Source: Entophlyctis helioformis
Taxonomy: Eukaryota; Chytridiomycota; Chytridiomycetes; Chytridiales; Chytriomycetaceae
Length of the DNA: 55,420 nucleotides
Reading direction: 5' to 3'
Assembly (NCBI GenBank): GCA_025526915.1
Contig: JAHLKH010000182.1
Coordinates: 1-55,420 of the forward strand
A program made the position numbers and the translations under genes. The notes under the pieces were generated by a model, which was not told the origin of the DNA, did no database searches, and worked only from the letters and a program-made list of their open reading frames with translations. Below are positions 33,186-45,497 of this stretch, one piece after another (the first letter of the stretch is position 1; each line of letters starts with the position of its first letter).

Positions 33186-35662
33186 ATGATCCTGAATGTG
33201 AAATTGGCAGACGTCTCGCTTGTGGAGACCGAGACGCAATACGTGTCGCTGATGCTCGAGCAGCCCGGTGCCGATCCGCAGTCGTACTCAACAGAGACCT
33301 GCAGCCTCACGCGCAGTCCGGCATTCTCAAAGAACACGTTCCAGTTCCATGTGCTCGATGCTTCTTCGGCTGCGACAACGGCACCACCGCAAGCCCCGCA
33401 ACAGCCATCTGAGCCTGACGAGCAGCAATCGACGAGGAAGAAGAACAAGTCGCGGTCAGCTGCACCAGCCGATCATAATGGCACGGCCTCTGATATCCAC
33501 AGCGACACACAGCTGGTGTTCTCGGTTTGGCTCGCGTCCAGCCACGGCAAACCCCTTTCGACACCAGTCCTCCTGGGCAGCGTGCCTGTCTCGCTGTCAC
33601 CCATATGGAGCAAGCTCAAGTCCGCGTCATCGCCCGTTGGATACGAGATTGACGTGCCTGCCGCGGAAACGCGGCCAAAGACCGGCCTGTCGTCACTGTT
33701 TGGCTCCAAGCACGATGCTGCCAACGTTGCGACGCTCACATTCACACTCGGTGTCAAGCCGGATCCGCCACAGACCCTGCCCGCATTGCCGCATGCAGCA
33801 GCCCATCGCCAGCAAGACCGTTCCGGGGGCGACAGGAATGCGACCGTCACGTTTGCCGCGAGCCCGGATCTGCAGCCGGGCGAAACGCGATCGTCTGGAG
33901 CCGCCAAGCCGCCGCCGACATCAGCAGCCACCAATGCAGCAGCCTCGTCATCGCCAGCCAAAGCGTCGGTTGCATGGGACCGATCTGACATGAATGCATC
34001 GACATCGACATCGGCATCGGCATCCAACGCCAACGCCAACGCTGTGACGCTGCCGTCCATGTCCATGTCAAGGCCGGCCACCACACCGCCAGGGTCAAAA
34101 CACCGCACACAGCCACAGTCACAGCCACAGCCAGACGTGGCTTCATGGACGACGGCGCAGCGGGATATCGAGCAACGACAGCAGCTCATTGACCGACTGC
34201 TTGGAGAGCTGGACAGCCGCACCGAGGCGATCCGCAAAGTGGGCCAAGACCTTGTCCATCTGCGCCAGGTCAACGAGGAGCAGGAAGCAGAGATCGCGCG
34301 ACTGCGCGCCAGACTGGACCAGTCGGAGATGTGCACCAAACGACTCATGAACACTGCGGATGTCGACATGCTGTCACTGGGCGAGCTCCAACGCCGATAT
34401 GATATCCTTTTTCTCATCGCCTGCCTGCTTGTTTGCCTGCCTGCCTGCCTGCTTGCTTGTTCGCTTGTGGTCTTTGAATGATATGCCATGGCTCGGTGGG
34501 AGAGAGGCATCCGGTGCCTTGACAATCCTGTGCACTCTCTCTTGTCGACAGGCTGCAGGGTGCGCTGGATCTCAACAAGCAGATGTCGGGCGAGCTGGAA
34601 GACTACCGCGTGCAGGCATTCGAGGTATTGCTGGACAGCGCGACTGTTTTGTTACAGTACCATGCATGTCTGACTGCTGGCGTTCATACGATCGTGCGTT
34701 CATGCGATCGTGCTGGCGGGGGGTACGGGGGGTTTTGCTGATACAGAAAGGCGACATGGAACGACGGTACAATGAGATCCGGCACGCACACACGGCGCAG
34801 CAAGCGTACGTGCTCAAGCTGCAGGAAACGCTGCAGGCCAAGGTCGGGCAGTTTCCCAAGACTGTGCGCAAGCAGGAGCAGGTGATTGCCAAGATGGAAG
34901 GGCTGCTGCGAGTGGCGCTGGCAGCCACCGACGCGGGCGATGTCGACCAGCTGCTCGAGGCGACCAAGCGCGAGCCGCTGACGGGCGATCAGCGGATGTG
35001 CGAACTGATGGTGCGCGAGAACCGCGCGTTGAAAGGGCGGCTGGCTCTGTTCGAGACTGGCACGGGGGCGTCAGCGGATAGCGGCACCACCGACGCGCGT
35101 GTGCGCCAACTGGAAAAGCAGCTGGAGGATGCACAGCAACGGTATGCATTTCTGCTGATTGACGATTGCACTGCGCAGATGAGTGACATTGGTTGAGATA
35201 CCCAGCGTGGCAGAGCTTGAGCAGCGATCGTCGCCTGCCAAGCCAAGTGTCACACTACCAGGCACCAGCGATGGTGGGCGTGGCGATTTCCTCGAATACA
35301 TGCGTGCTGAGCGGGCCGAGGCACGGTGCAAGTCACTCGAAGACGAGGTAGCAGGGCACTGATGATGCTGCGTATGGCAGCCCGATGCTGACGCTGAATG
35401 GGCAAGCTTGTGAATTCTGCACGCACGTATGGCGGCCAGATTGCAGATCTCAAGAGACTGAATGCCGAGCTCAAGGCTCGCCTTTCGACCCCAACAGCTG
35501 GTGGCACGAATCTCTTGTCGCGGTCGTCGGTGGCACTTCCTGATATTGACCGCAAGGTACACCGTTCATGCCGTTGCTGCTGCGTTCATGACAGCAGACA
35601 TGCAACTGACATGGCGGTGGTCATGGGATGGGCAGACATCTATCCAGTCAGGCACGAGCTAG
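33186..35662 (+). CDS. Coiled-coil protein with C2-like N-terminus, CCDC33-like
   Basis: Proposed exons 33186-34401, 34536-34624, 34747-35141, 35206-35347, 35407-35556 and a short last exon near 35648-35662. The N-terminal 190 residues have alternating hydrophobic beta-like strands starting MILNVKLADVSLVETETQ, as in divergent C2 domains. A Ser/Ala/Asn-rich linker follows, and then a long coiled coil (QLIDRLLGELDSRTEAIRKV, LVNSARTYGGQIADLKRLN). The arrangement resembles CCDC33-type ciliary/sperm proteins, which would suit a flagellated zoospore. That assignment rests on layout and is tentative. The intron after exon 1 fits AT-AC minor-class signals (separate entry). The last exon is uncertain because several acceptors give a quick stop. 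Confidence 0.65.
34402..34535 (+). other. Candidate U12-type AT-AC intron
   Basis: The intron starts ATATCCTTTT, the minor-spliceosome donor consensus, and ends in CAC. TGCCTTGAC at 34515-34523 matches the U12 branch consensus TTCCTTRAC in 8 of 9 positions, with the branch A 13 nt before the 3' end. Splicing leaves phase 1 and joins ELQRRY to VSLVDRLQGALD, continuing the coiled coil. Within the last exon codons only one GT donor (GTCACT, about 34373) has the right phase for a conventional CAG, and it is weak. Confidence 0.7.
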
Positions 35663-35781
35663 CACACCTGATGGCAAGCAAAGAAAGTAGCACACAACAA
35701 AGACACATTTTGCAACCCCACAGCATTCATTTGGTTGCGCGTCTGTGCCAGAGTCCATGCCCGTCGTGCACCGTTAGCCAT

Positions 35782-38700
35782 TCAGCGCTTAGGCTCGCCA
35801 GTGATCCAGTCGAGCACCGTCCACTGCACGCGTCCAGCAGCACAGCCAGGTTGGCTGCATAGTCGGCGGGCACTCCAAACGGCATAAACGTCTTGCGCAG
35901 CTGGTCCGTAATGTGGACATCACGCAGATCCGTGGCTTCTCCCGTGTACTCGAGACGCGATGCGCCGGCCGTCATCCAGCACAATGCCCATACCCAGTCC
36001 GACCCAGACCGCTCAACAAACCGGAGCAGCAGGTTCAAGGCAGCCTGCTGGACATTGAGTGCATACAGCCGCGCATTGAGCAGTCCCATGAGCGACCCCG
36101 CGATCTTGTCTTGGTCAGACCGCTGGAGGGCAGGGATGGCGTCAATGATCGCGCCAAGCGTCTCCAGCGACCGCATAAACAGCCGGTTCTGTGTCGCATG
36201 GGTCGTGATGGCATGGCTCAGATGATGCCGGTGCGACACGGTTGTGAGTTTGCCAGTCGCCGTGGCTCCGGCCGGACTTGCCGCTGATGCCGTTTCCACA
36301 TCGCGCTGGAGCGACTTGAGCAGCTTGATGAACGGCGGCAGCACATCGTCAGCGACACGCTTGCGCACGAAATCAGGCGACGTGCTGGTGATGACGCCAA
36401 CCGTCTCGACCGCCTCCAGAACGACATAGTGCTGCTTGTCCTGGCACCGGCGCATGAGCTTTGGCCATAGCGTGTGGATGAGCGGGTTTAGATCTGTTGG
36501 TCGTGCAGCGAGCAGCGGGATGCCCATGCGGAACATGCGCAGAACCCGCGCACGGAGGAGGGGTGCGTCTGACGCCAGAAAGTGGAGCGCCTTGGACAGG
36601 ATCTGGAGTGCAACCTTTTCAAAGGGTGTCGGCTCTGGTGCAGACGGCTCGCGCTGCTCGCTTGCCTGCATCATGCGGTCGTTTGCATCCGTGTCTGCAT
36701 CGCCTGCTCCTGCCTCGTCCGTGTCCAGCGGCACTCCATCCTCGTCTGCTCGCGGCATGTTCTTCTTGGCCTCGTCTGCCGCCTTGATGCGTGCCTCAAA
36801 GTACTCCTTTGCCGTTTGATGCTGGTCTTCCGTCTCGGTTTCGCTGCTGCCAACATCCAGTGCCTGATTGCGACGCTCGACAAAGTACTCACGCAGCTCA
36901 GCCGAACACGAGGGAATGCCAAGCCGTGCATCCAGGTCCACATCCGAGCCAGCCGTGACTGCAAGGGTCGTCGATCTGGTCGGCACGGGTGTTGCATTGT
37001 CAAGCAGCGAAGGCCGAGTGGAAGAGGCAGAGGCAGTTGGCGGCTTGGATTGGCGTGCAGATGCCATGACCTCGATGAGCGCATACAGAACCGATAGCAC
37101 TTCGCCAGGCAGACCAGGATCGTCGGGATGCAAAGACGACACTGTGACGGCCAGCGGCACATGTTTCCCGGCATCTCCCGCCACGTCCAGCAGCTGCAAA
37201 CCATTGCCGGCCGTGCCCAAGTCGTCCAGGATGTCAACGAGCAGCTCGACACAGTCTGTCATGAGCGGCCCGACGATCTCCGGTCCAGTAACCCGTATCG
37301 CGGCAGTCAGCACCTTGGGTGCAAGCGGGTTCTGTGTCACAAACCGCAGTCGCCGCGACACCGAGTCAATCAGGTAGTCGACGTGCGCGAGAACAAGGCT
37401 CGAGATCGTCGGTGCGGCAGGCTCGAGAGGCACAAGCGCGTGCTGGTGGATGGCGTGTCCAGACGACGGCGATGCGCACTTGAGTGCAAACTGCTGGAGT
37501 GCCCATGTGGCCGCAGTGTTGACGGCGTGGTTGCGGTCGCCCAGTTTCTCAAGAATGGGGTAAAGGCCATCCATGAGCACCAGAGTCGCGTCTTCAGGAG
37601 ACAGCACAGACGCCATCATGCCGAGTCCCTCGAGAATGAGCGAATTGGCCAGAATGCACTCGCTCGTGTCTTGGATTGTTGCCGATGGCCCAATGAAAGA
37701 CGCATCTTGTTGCGCAGTAGCGGTTTCGGGTGATTGGACGCGAGAAACAGTCTGCGGTCGATGGCGTTTGTGGGCTGCGCAAGGACCGGCAGACTGAGAT
37801 AGTCTGAAATAACCGACTGCAGCAGTGCGGATGCTTCCTGCTGGCGCCAGTATGCGTCGTCTGGATCGGGTCTGGCGCATCTGCAGTTGCCCCATCGAGT
37901 CCAGCTCCAAAAACGCCTAGACAGACCTCGTTGATGACAAACAATGCAGCGGCGCGAGTGGCTGCATCATGAAGCAGCGGCGTCATGTCCTGGATAAACA
38001 TTGCGCGTCGCCATAGAAACCGACCAGACGGCAGAGACAACGAGCTTGGGCTAGGATGCGTGCATCTCTAAATGTCTTGAACCGGCGCTCAGGTGCCGCA
38101 GTCAATGCCAGGCTGCTGCCGTCCGATAACCGCGACTCGACCGTGTCCATCTGAACGAGCTCGGCACCTGCAAACGCGTGCCGCTGCTCAACAATGCGAA
38201 CGCCATCCAGGTCAAACACGAGCAGTGACGTCAGAGCTCGAACCAGGGGCTGCGAGCCACCCTGGAGTGCTGCTGCTGACTGGTGCTGGAGCAGACGGAT
38301 ATAGCCGTTGACGAGCAACAGTGCCTCGAACTGTGCAGGCTCGCTTGTTGAAGCCAGAGAGGTCGGGAGTGTCTCAGACAGAATGGACGACAAACAATCA
38401 CGGATGCGCGAGACCGTCTCGGGTGATGTCGCCACGGCTTGCCGGATACGTGACATGGCGGACTGTGCATCAGGGTCGTCTGGATCGGAATCGGCTGCAT
38501 GCAGCAGGATGACCGTGTCAACAAGAAATCCAGTCGACGCTGCGAGCGAAACAGCACACGAGTCCAGCAGCTGAGCGGCCAGATCCATCATGGCACGACG
38601 GACAGCCTGGTGTTGGTGCAGACGCAGCTTGCCGAGTTTCGGCAGGACAATCGACACCTTGCTGACTGTGTCGTCGAACCACTCCCTTGACCGCTCAAAT

Positions 38701-39836
38701 GCTCCTGGCGTGGCTTGCTGCTGGTGTCTGGCATCAGGGGTGCCTTTGGCGGAGGGGAGAACAGAGACTGCTGGTGTGCAAGGGCAACAGCCGAGTCGGG
38801 CTCTTCTGGACTGGATGCATCGGGAACATGCTGGCTCGGTGCAGCAAGCGACTGGATCTGGAGAAGCAGGTCTCGGGTCGATCCAGTGTCTGGCGTGAAT
38901 GCCGCTGAAACCGTATCGCCAAGAGTGCGCTTGAAGGTGTCGCACAGCAGATCCAGACACGACACGACGAGCTTGTGATTGTGCTTCTCGTCTGCGAGCA
39001 GCACCTTGGTCAGGCCCGACACGATGCCAGGGAAGAACTGAGCGAGCCGGTCTGGATGAGCCAGGATGCCGACCAAGACGCGCAGAGCGTCAAGGGACGA
39101 CAGACGCAAGTCCAGCGATCGCTCGAGGGCGACATTGTCGAGCAGCATAGTGATGATGTGTGCAAGGACGGGCTGCAGCTGTGGGGCTGTCCAGTCCAGT
39201 GACAGCCCGCTGCCTCTGGATTGTAGCAACTGCTCTGCGTTGAAGAGCGCCAGCAGACAGTCTGTGACGGCGGCTTTGAGATCCTCGCTTGGACGGTCGG
39301 ACGAGACGGAAGCCGACGCTGGCGCTGACGCCGATGTGGGCTGCTGCTGGCTGGGCGGACGGATGCGGGCCGATCCAGCCAGCGGCAGTTCCATGAGCAG
39401 ATGCAGCAGCAGCGACGGCGGCATGCGGTACAGCGACGATCGCGAGCAGGTTGCGACGAGGAACCGCAGGCAGTTGGCGATGAGCTCGATGGTTGTGGGC
39501 GAGGCCTTGCGGGACTTGAGAGCCTCGACGAGCGGAAACGCAACGTACTCGAGGAGCGGGGCCAGCACGTCTGCCGCACCGGCTGGCGCAGAGGGATCGG
39601 CGGGTGTCCGAGCGAGGGCGGCGGCCAGTGCACGCAGCTCGAGCGACAGGCGGGCGACCGGGTGCGTGCTGCTGTCGCGGCGGCCGAGTGCCCAGACGCT
39701 CGGGTCCAGGCAGGCGACGCAGGCCGGCTTGAGCTGGAGCATGCGGGCAGGTCAGTAGGCTGGCAGGCGGCTGCGTCTTTGCGGCAACACGGCGCCGACG
39801 CACCCGCACAAACGCAGACTGGCGGGCCGTGTCCAT
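35782..39836 (-). CDS. TTI1: TTI1-like HEAT-repeat protein, frame interrupted as sequenced
   Basis: Exon 1 (39836-39804, MDTARQSAFVR) splices by a GTGCGT donor to 39733 (LKPACVACLDPSVW), the family start. The HEAT-like region carries FFPGIVSGLTKVLL, FERSREWFDDTVSKVSIVLP, ANSLILEGLGMMASVL, and LIHTLWPKLMRRC. Tti1 forms the TTT complex with Tel2 and Tti2, an Hsp90 co-chaperone that stabilises PIKKs such as TOR, ATM and ATR. As written, the frame slips by one missing base at about 38690-38790, 37996, 37868, 37729 and 35830, most next to CCC or TTT runs in the coding strand. Atypical introns could explain some slips. Identity is fairly sure; intactness is not. The last in-frame end after the final slip is the TGA at 35784-35782 (LDWITGEPKR). 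Confidence 0.75.
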
Positions 39837-39895
39837 GCCGAGATCGTCGCCGGCTTTGCGGGGATCTCGCAACGACCAACAAACTTCACCTTGAA
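39837..39895. promoter_or_regulatory. 59-bp divergent spacer TTI1 / SDR
   Basis: The start codons face away from each other with only 59 bp between them, the tightest in the window, so at least one core promoter probably extends into a 5' UTR or exon. Confidence 0.45.
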
Positions 39896-41315
39896 ATGAC
39901 ACACGGACGGCTCACTGGCAAGGTTGCGTTTGTGACTGGCGCGGGAAGGTGAGCCTGCTGCCTGTGCACCTGCCTGGGGGCCTGCCTGCCTGTGCACCTT
40001 GCAGCGTGTCTAGCTGCGTGTCTGCCCCTCTGTGCACCTGCCCGTCTGCCTGTGCACCTGCCCAGAGCCACCCTGGCCGGCTCCCGCCCAGATCTGGCAG
40101 CCGCGTCGGAGCCCGCCACCACGTGCGAAATGGCCATCGCTCACGCTGCCTGTGCACACCTGAACCAGCGGCATCGGCCTCGAGACCAGCATCCTGTTTG
40201 CCAAGGAAGGCGCCAAGGTCGTGCTGGCCGACGTCAACGTCGCTGCCGGCACCGCTGCCCTCGCCAAGCTGTTCCAGGTCATTGGCTTCGACCCTGCCGC
40301 CGGCGCTGCTCCGCCTGCCACGTTTGTGCAGGTCGATGTGTCCAAGGAGGACCAGGTGAGCAACGGCATCCAAGTCGCTGAGCAGACCTATGGTAAGCAT
40401 CACTCCCATCCCACTCCCCCATATCTCTCACTTTCGGCTGCTGTGTCTGGCGTGGCCCGCTGCTTACAACACGGCGTGCGTCTGGCGATGCTGATATCGC
40501 TGCACAGGCAAGCTCAACATCGTTTTCAACAACGCGGGCGTGATGCTCGGTGCCGATGACAACGCCATGACGACCGACGAGTCGGTGTGGGACCTTACCA
40601 TGCAGATCAACGTCAAGGGCGTGTGGTGGGGATGCAAGTACGGCATCCCGGCTCTCCGTCGTGCCGGCGGCGGCTCCATCATCAACACGGCGAGCTTTGT
40701 TGCTCTTCTCGGTGCTGCCACTCCCCAGATTGCGTGTAAGCCGACTGTGCATGCATGCTGTGTGTGAGTGCACGAGGGTGTTGCTGGACACGGTGCTGAC
40801 ATGGCTGTGAACAGACACGGCTTCCAAGGGTGCTGTCCTGTCCATGACGTGAGTGGCGCTGTGTGCGACGCGGTTGGACTGCGCTGCACGTTCGTGCCAC
40901 TGACTTTTACAACCAGCCGCGAGCTGGCGGCGATCCATGCCCGCGAGAACATCCGCGTGAATGCGCTGTGCCCTGGACCCCTTCGCACGCCGCTGCTGAT
41001 GGAGTTCCTCAACACCGAGGAGAAGAAGCAGCGCCGTCTGGTGCACGTGCCCATGGGCCGGTTTGGTAAGTCTGCAGCCTGCCGCTGTCAGCCAACAATG
41101 GATCTGTATCTGATGGCCACATGCACGCATGTATACACGCACACTCAGGCGAGGCTATCGAGCAGGCATACTCGGTGCTGTTCCTTGCGTCCGACGAGTC
41201 GACGTACATCACTGGAACCGAGTTCATGGTCGATGGCGGTCTGACGGCCACGTATGTGACACCCGAAGGCCCCACCACATCCAACAGCGTGCATGCCAAC
41301 TTTTCTGGCGTCTAA
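39896..41315 (+). CDS. Short-chain dehydrogenase/reductase
   Basis: Six exons (39896-39948, 40169-40392, 40508-40735, 40815-40848, 40917-41065, 41149-41315), 284 aa. Classical SDR motifs are present: the TGxxxGIG cofactor loop is rebuilt across the first intron (VTGAGSGIGLE), followed by VVLADVN (acidic residue, favouring NAD), NNAGV, INTAS, catalytic YTASK, and NALCPGPLRTPL. The YxxxK pair is on a 34-nt microexon. The C-terminus YITGTEFMVDGGLTA is typical of the family. The enzyme oxidises or reduces an alcohol/carbonyl substrate in the cytosol; the substrate is not predictable. Intron 1 (220 bp) is rich in TGCCTGTGCACC repeats. Confidence 0.93.
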
Positions 41316-41428
41316 AGACCCACCACCATCGAGGATGTAAACACTGGCGGCGGCAGACGTGCGAATGAAGCCAGCCCGAATGAAGCGAGTCTGGTTCATT
41401 TTAAGCCAGGACAGCAGGCACTTGTCCA

Positions 41429-44400
41429 TCATACAAAGCGATTCGGATTGTACGCCTGGTATCCATGGCCGCCAGATCCAACGTACGCCTGCCCACTGCG
41501 GCCGTAGGTTGGCTGTGCATTGCCGCCTGGACGGACACGGTTGCCCGCACCCACCGAGCTGGCAGCCGGCTGAGGCGACGAGAAGAACATGTATCCGAGA
41601 ATCTTGAAAACGAGCCAGACAATGGCAAGCACGATAAACGCCACGAGCAAGAGGATGAGCGATCGAAGAAGACGCTGCCATGACGACATGGATTCGCGCC
41701 AGAACGGTTCACTGCGGACAAGTGGAATCCATGTCGTGAAGCCGTGCAGGAACCGGGCCTGTCAGGGAGCATGGCGCATTGATGTGAGTAACACGGCACG
41801 ACGTGTGGTGCGAGATGGCACGCTGACTTACAGAGGCATCGGTCGCATACGCAAGCAGGAGAGCAATCGAGACCAGCAGAGGCGAGTCTTCCGAGGAGAT
41901 GACGCGGCGTGCGCGCGACGATGGGATCACGTTGACATCCTCAGCCGTGCTCTTGCGCCATCCCTTGCGGATCTGCAAGCACACAAACGGCGGTGGATGA
42001 AGGTCAGATGCACAGACTGGCGCGCACGATCTAGCCCACGCATGGCACGAACCTGTTCACGTCCGCGACGTGTGAGCAGATTCGCAGAGTCGCCGAGCGT
42101 CTCGGGTGCGTAGACACCAGGAGCCACGGGAACACGCTCGGCCTCGTCCTGGTTGAGGGCAGTGTCGCTGCCTGACCGGCGGAATGGATCAATCTTGGCA
42201 TGCACGTCCGTGTCCAGATCCAGGTTCCACGTGCGGGCAATCAGGTCCAGGATCTTGGCAATGCGCGCCATGTCCGCATCGCACTTGGCAAGCTGCTCGC
42301 GAGTCAGGGGCGGCTCAGTCGCGGCTTGCGTGCTCACTGACGAGTCAAACATGCCAATGATGAACGAGAGCACCGTTCCAAGAAGACTGCCCTGCTGAAG
42401 AGATGGCGTCTCGTCTGGTCCAGCAAACGTCGTTCTGGTGGCCGTTCTGGGTGTGCCTGGACCGCCCATCAATGGTGTCGATGACGAGATGCTGCGCGTT
42501 CTGCCGCGGAGGGAAGGTGTTGGCGGCAAGAGCAGACCCTGCTCGGCCCTCTCCTTCTTGTATGCAATGCGGTCTGCGGCGACAGCCAGAGCAATGGCAA
42601 GCTTCTGCACCTGCAATCGCGCCAAAGGGTTAGCATGGCATCAGCAAAAGGCAGCCAAAATCGAGCGCACTTGCATTGGCTGTGCTCGACGGCTGCGGCT
42701 TGGCCTGGCTCTGACCAAATCCTTGATACTGCTGCTGCTGTTGTTGTTGAAGCTGCCATTGCGCTTCTGCCGAGTCCAGCCGGTCGCGGATAAAGATGGG
42801 GCGGTACGTGCCACCGCTTGGGTCAAACGATAGAATGTGGCTACGAAGCGTCGGTCCGCTGTTTTGGTACGTGTAGAGCCGGTCCGTGGCCGCATCGTGG
42901 CCAGCAGCTTGGTTGCGCGATCCAGACAATAGCTGGTTGCGCATGCGAGGCGATCGGTTCACGGGTGTGTTGAAGCCCGAAAACGTGCCACTGACAGCAG
43001 TCGTCGCGCTGGCAGCGGGTCTTGGCGTCATTGGATCTGACACGCCGCCGCCCAGGCTGAACGTGTCGAGAGTTGAAAGGGCCGTTTCCATGACACGCAG
43101 CAGCTCCAGCAGGCCGGGGTCTGAGAAGACCTTGACAACCATCTCGATGATGTCGATGGAGCGACGCTGCGAAGTCGTACTCTGTAACAGCGGTGTGGTT
43201 GAGGGCGACTGTGCAGACATTGTGGAGGAGCGCGACGATGGCGGCTGCGTTGACCGAGTAGCAGAGCGAAGGTCGACAGTGAACGACAGCGTGTGTGCCT
43301 TGTTGAGGAACGTCTGCAGCAGGATGGTGTAGTAGACAAAGTTGTCCTTGACAAACGGCCCCCTGGATTTGGTTGTCTGGCGCGTCAGTGGCAGTCTTGA
43401 GAGCCACGGATGTGGGTCATCAAAAGGGCATGGTTTCACTTGCCATTCATCCGAGAATGCTCCGCCAGTTCCTGTCCATGGCGTGATGTATGCCAGCCAG
43501 ATATTGATGACATCTTCGATGCTGTCATCCAGCGGCCACTGCTCCAGCGCAGCCTTGAGGAATGGAAACAGCCGCACACGCAGTGATCGGTAGGAGACTC
43601 TGTCCAGCCAAGCGCGGCATTGTGTCAGTGTCACCAAACGTCTGATGCCTGATCGTTGCCCGACTCACGCTTTAGCGACGTCGTAGGCCTCTTCTTTGCG
43701 GAACTCGCTCATCTCGGCCTTGAACTGTGAGACTTGGTTCTCTGTCAAGATCCTTCGCAGATCAAGCGACTTGAGATGGTCGATGAGCAGTCCAATGCAG
43801 CGAATCTGTGCAACCTTGGGTTTCTCAAATGCCTGCCGTGCAACCGTTAGTCTAGCAATGTCCGCAGATGGAACGCACGGCATGTGCATGACTGCATACC
43901 CATCGCTGACCGGCGGGCTGCGAGACGTCCGTCACAGTCGCCTTTTCCGAGCTCTCGCAGGGACACAGCCACAGCTCCACGAAGATGGAAAACACAAATT
44001 CCGAGGCAAGCAAGGCTCTGCCGACCGAGTCGACATCGCGACTGGAAAACACATCCTTGCTGGCGCTGCCATTGCCAGCGTCGGCTCCAGCAGCAACTGG
44101 CGAGGCGCCGTTGTTCTGCAAGTCCATGGTGCGGCGAACAGCATTGCCACTGCGCGAGACGCCGTCCTGGCCAGCATCGAACATGCGTCGCTGGCTGGCA
44201 CTGGTCTTGCGCGGCGTCACAAACGACGATGGGCCAAACTCGACAACGAGCGGCTTCTTGGGCACAAAGAACGCCAGTAACTCTTTGATGATGTCATAGT
44301 AGGCCAGGTCCAGCGATGGCGGATAGTTGTACGCCGGAGCCTTTGCTACCGGTGCGGCGACAGATACAGGGAACCGTGACACTGCGCCATGCTGTGTGCT

Positions 44401-45401
44401 TGGGTATGTCTGCAATATGAATGTCAGCTTTGATCGCACAGCACCGCACCAGCACTCGACAGTACCTTGATATTCACGCTATCCACTTGAACAAGGCGGA
44501 CGGTGAATGCAAGGCAGAACATGTAGTACTCGAACATGTCTGTGAGGGTAGAGAGCACGCGTCAGCTTATGCTGGGGAGGCTGGCTCCAGCAACTCGAGA
44601 GACATACTGAAGAGCATGTTGGGTAAGACGCGCTTGGGCTGGTCGGCAGCAGATCGGACCAAGCCGCCAGATCCAGAGGCCATGGCAGACGAGACGCCTA
44701 ACGCAGCGGCAGCCAGCGACTCTGTGCCATACGCAGGCCCGTGATCGGCAATACGGTCGCGGTAGATGGCAGCAATGCCGGACCAGTCGGATGACGCAAG
44801 TGCACGCCGCGTTGATGCCTGCCAGTCGCATGAGCGATGTGCAGAAAATGCGTCAGATCTCTAGGGCTGGATGAAGGGACAGCATGGCGTGGCAAGTCAT
44901 GGCGTGGCTTGGCAGCGGCATACAGGCAGGTTGTCGATAGAGATGCGGTACTGCAGCTTTGTGTCGCCGTGTAAGCGCAGCAGCCGGGCAACGAGCGGGG
45001 CAGATGGAGCCAAGAAGGCTTGCCACAGTCTGCGTTCGTGTGGATGCAACACACGCTGCAGGATTCCGCTGAGGACGGCGACGCCGAGCGGTCCAAGCAG
45101 GCAAGGCATGCACGGCAGGCAGGCAAGGTGAGCGAGTGCAGACAGACGGAGAGCAGCCAGCAAGCAGGCAGCAGACGACAGACAGCAGGCAGCAGACGGC
45201 CACCTACGTCTTGAGGCCGCCACTAGCGCCAAAGAGCGACGAGCACAGCGACGGAAGGGCCTCGAGCAGCGGCCGGTCGACGGTCGAGTCGTTGGAGTCG
45301 AGCAGCCACTGCTGGCACGCCTCGAGGATGCTCTGCTTGGCTCGCACGTCGGCGACATTGGCAATCTCTTCGAGCTGCTTGAGCAGCTGCGTTGGGTCCA
45401 T
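41429..45401 (-). CDS. SMPD4: SMPD4-like (neutral sphingomyelinase 3 family) membrane protein
   Basis: Ten exons (45401-45208, 45068-44924, 44818-44608, 44539-44466, 44409-43900, 43832-43669, 43599-42671, 42573-42053, 41972-41832, 41758-41429), about 1072 aa. Recognisable pieces are the N-terminal helical region, NMFEYYMFCLAFTV, PLDDSIEDVINIWLAYITPW followed later by DNFVYYTILLQTFLNKAH, and a single C-terminal transmembrane helix (LILLLVAFIVLAIVWLVFKI). This is the SMPD4 pattern. SMPD4 sits at ER/nuclear envelope membranes; its sphingomyelinase activity is debated and it is linked to nuclear pore function. Q-rich and Ser-rich inserts lie in exon 7. The junction between exons 7 and 8 is chosen by phase; 42574-42610 may be coding if that join is wrong. 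Confidence 0.78.
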
Positions 45402-45497
45402 GCTGCTGTCGTGGTGTCGCTGCAGTTGCTGTAGTTGTTGCGGTTGTCGACGACGATCTTGAGGAAAACGCGAACCAACACAAGGACGAACACGTTG

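Noticed and set aside
38721..38788. 68-nt intron in TTI1 with GTTGCC donor
   Set aside because: Restores frame, but the donor is unlike others here and similar one-base slips occur repeatedly in the gene; kept only as an alternative.
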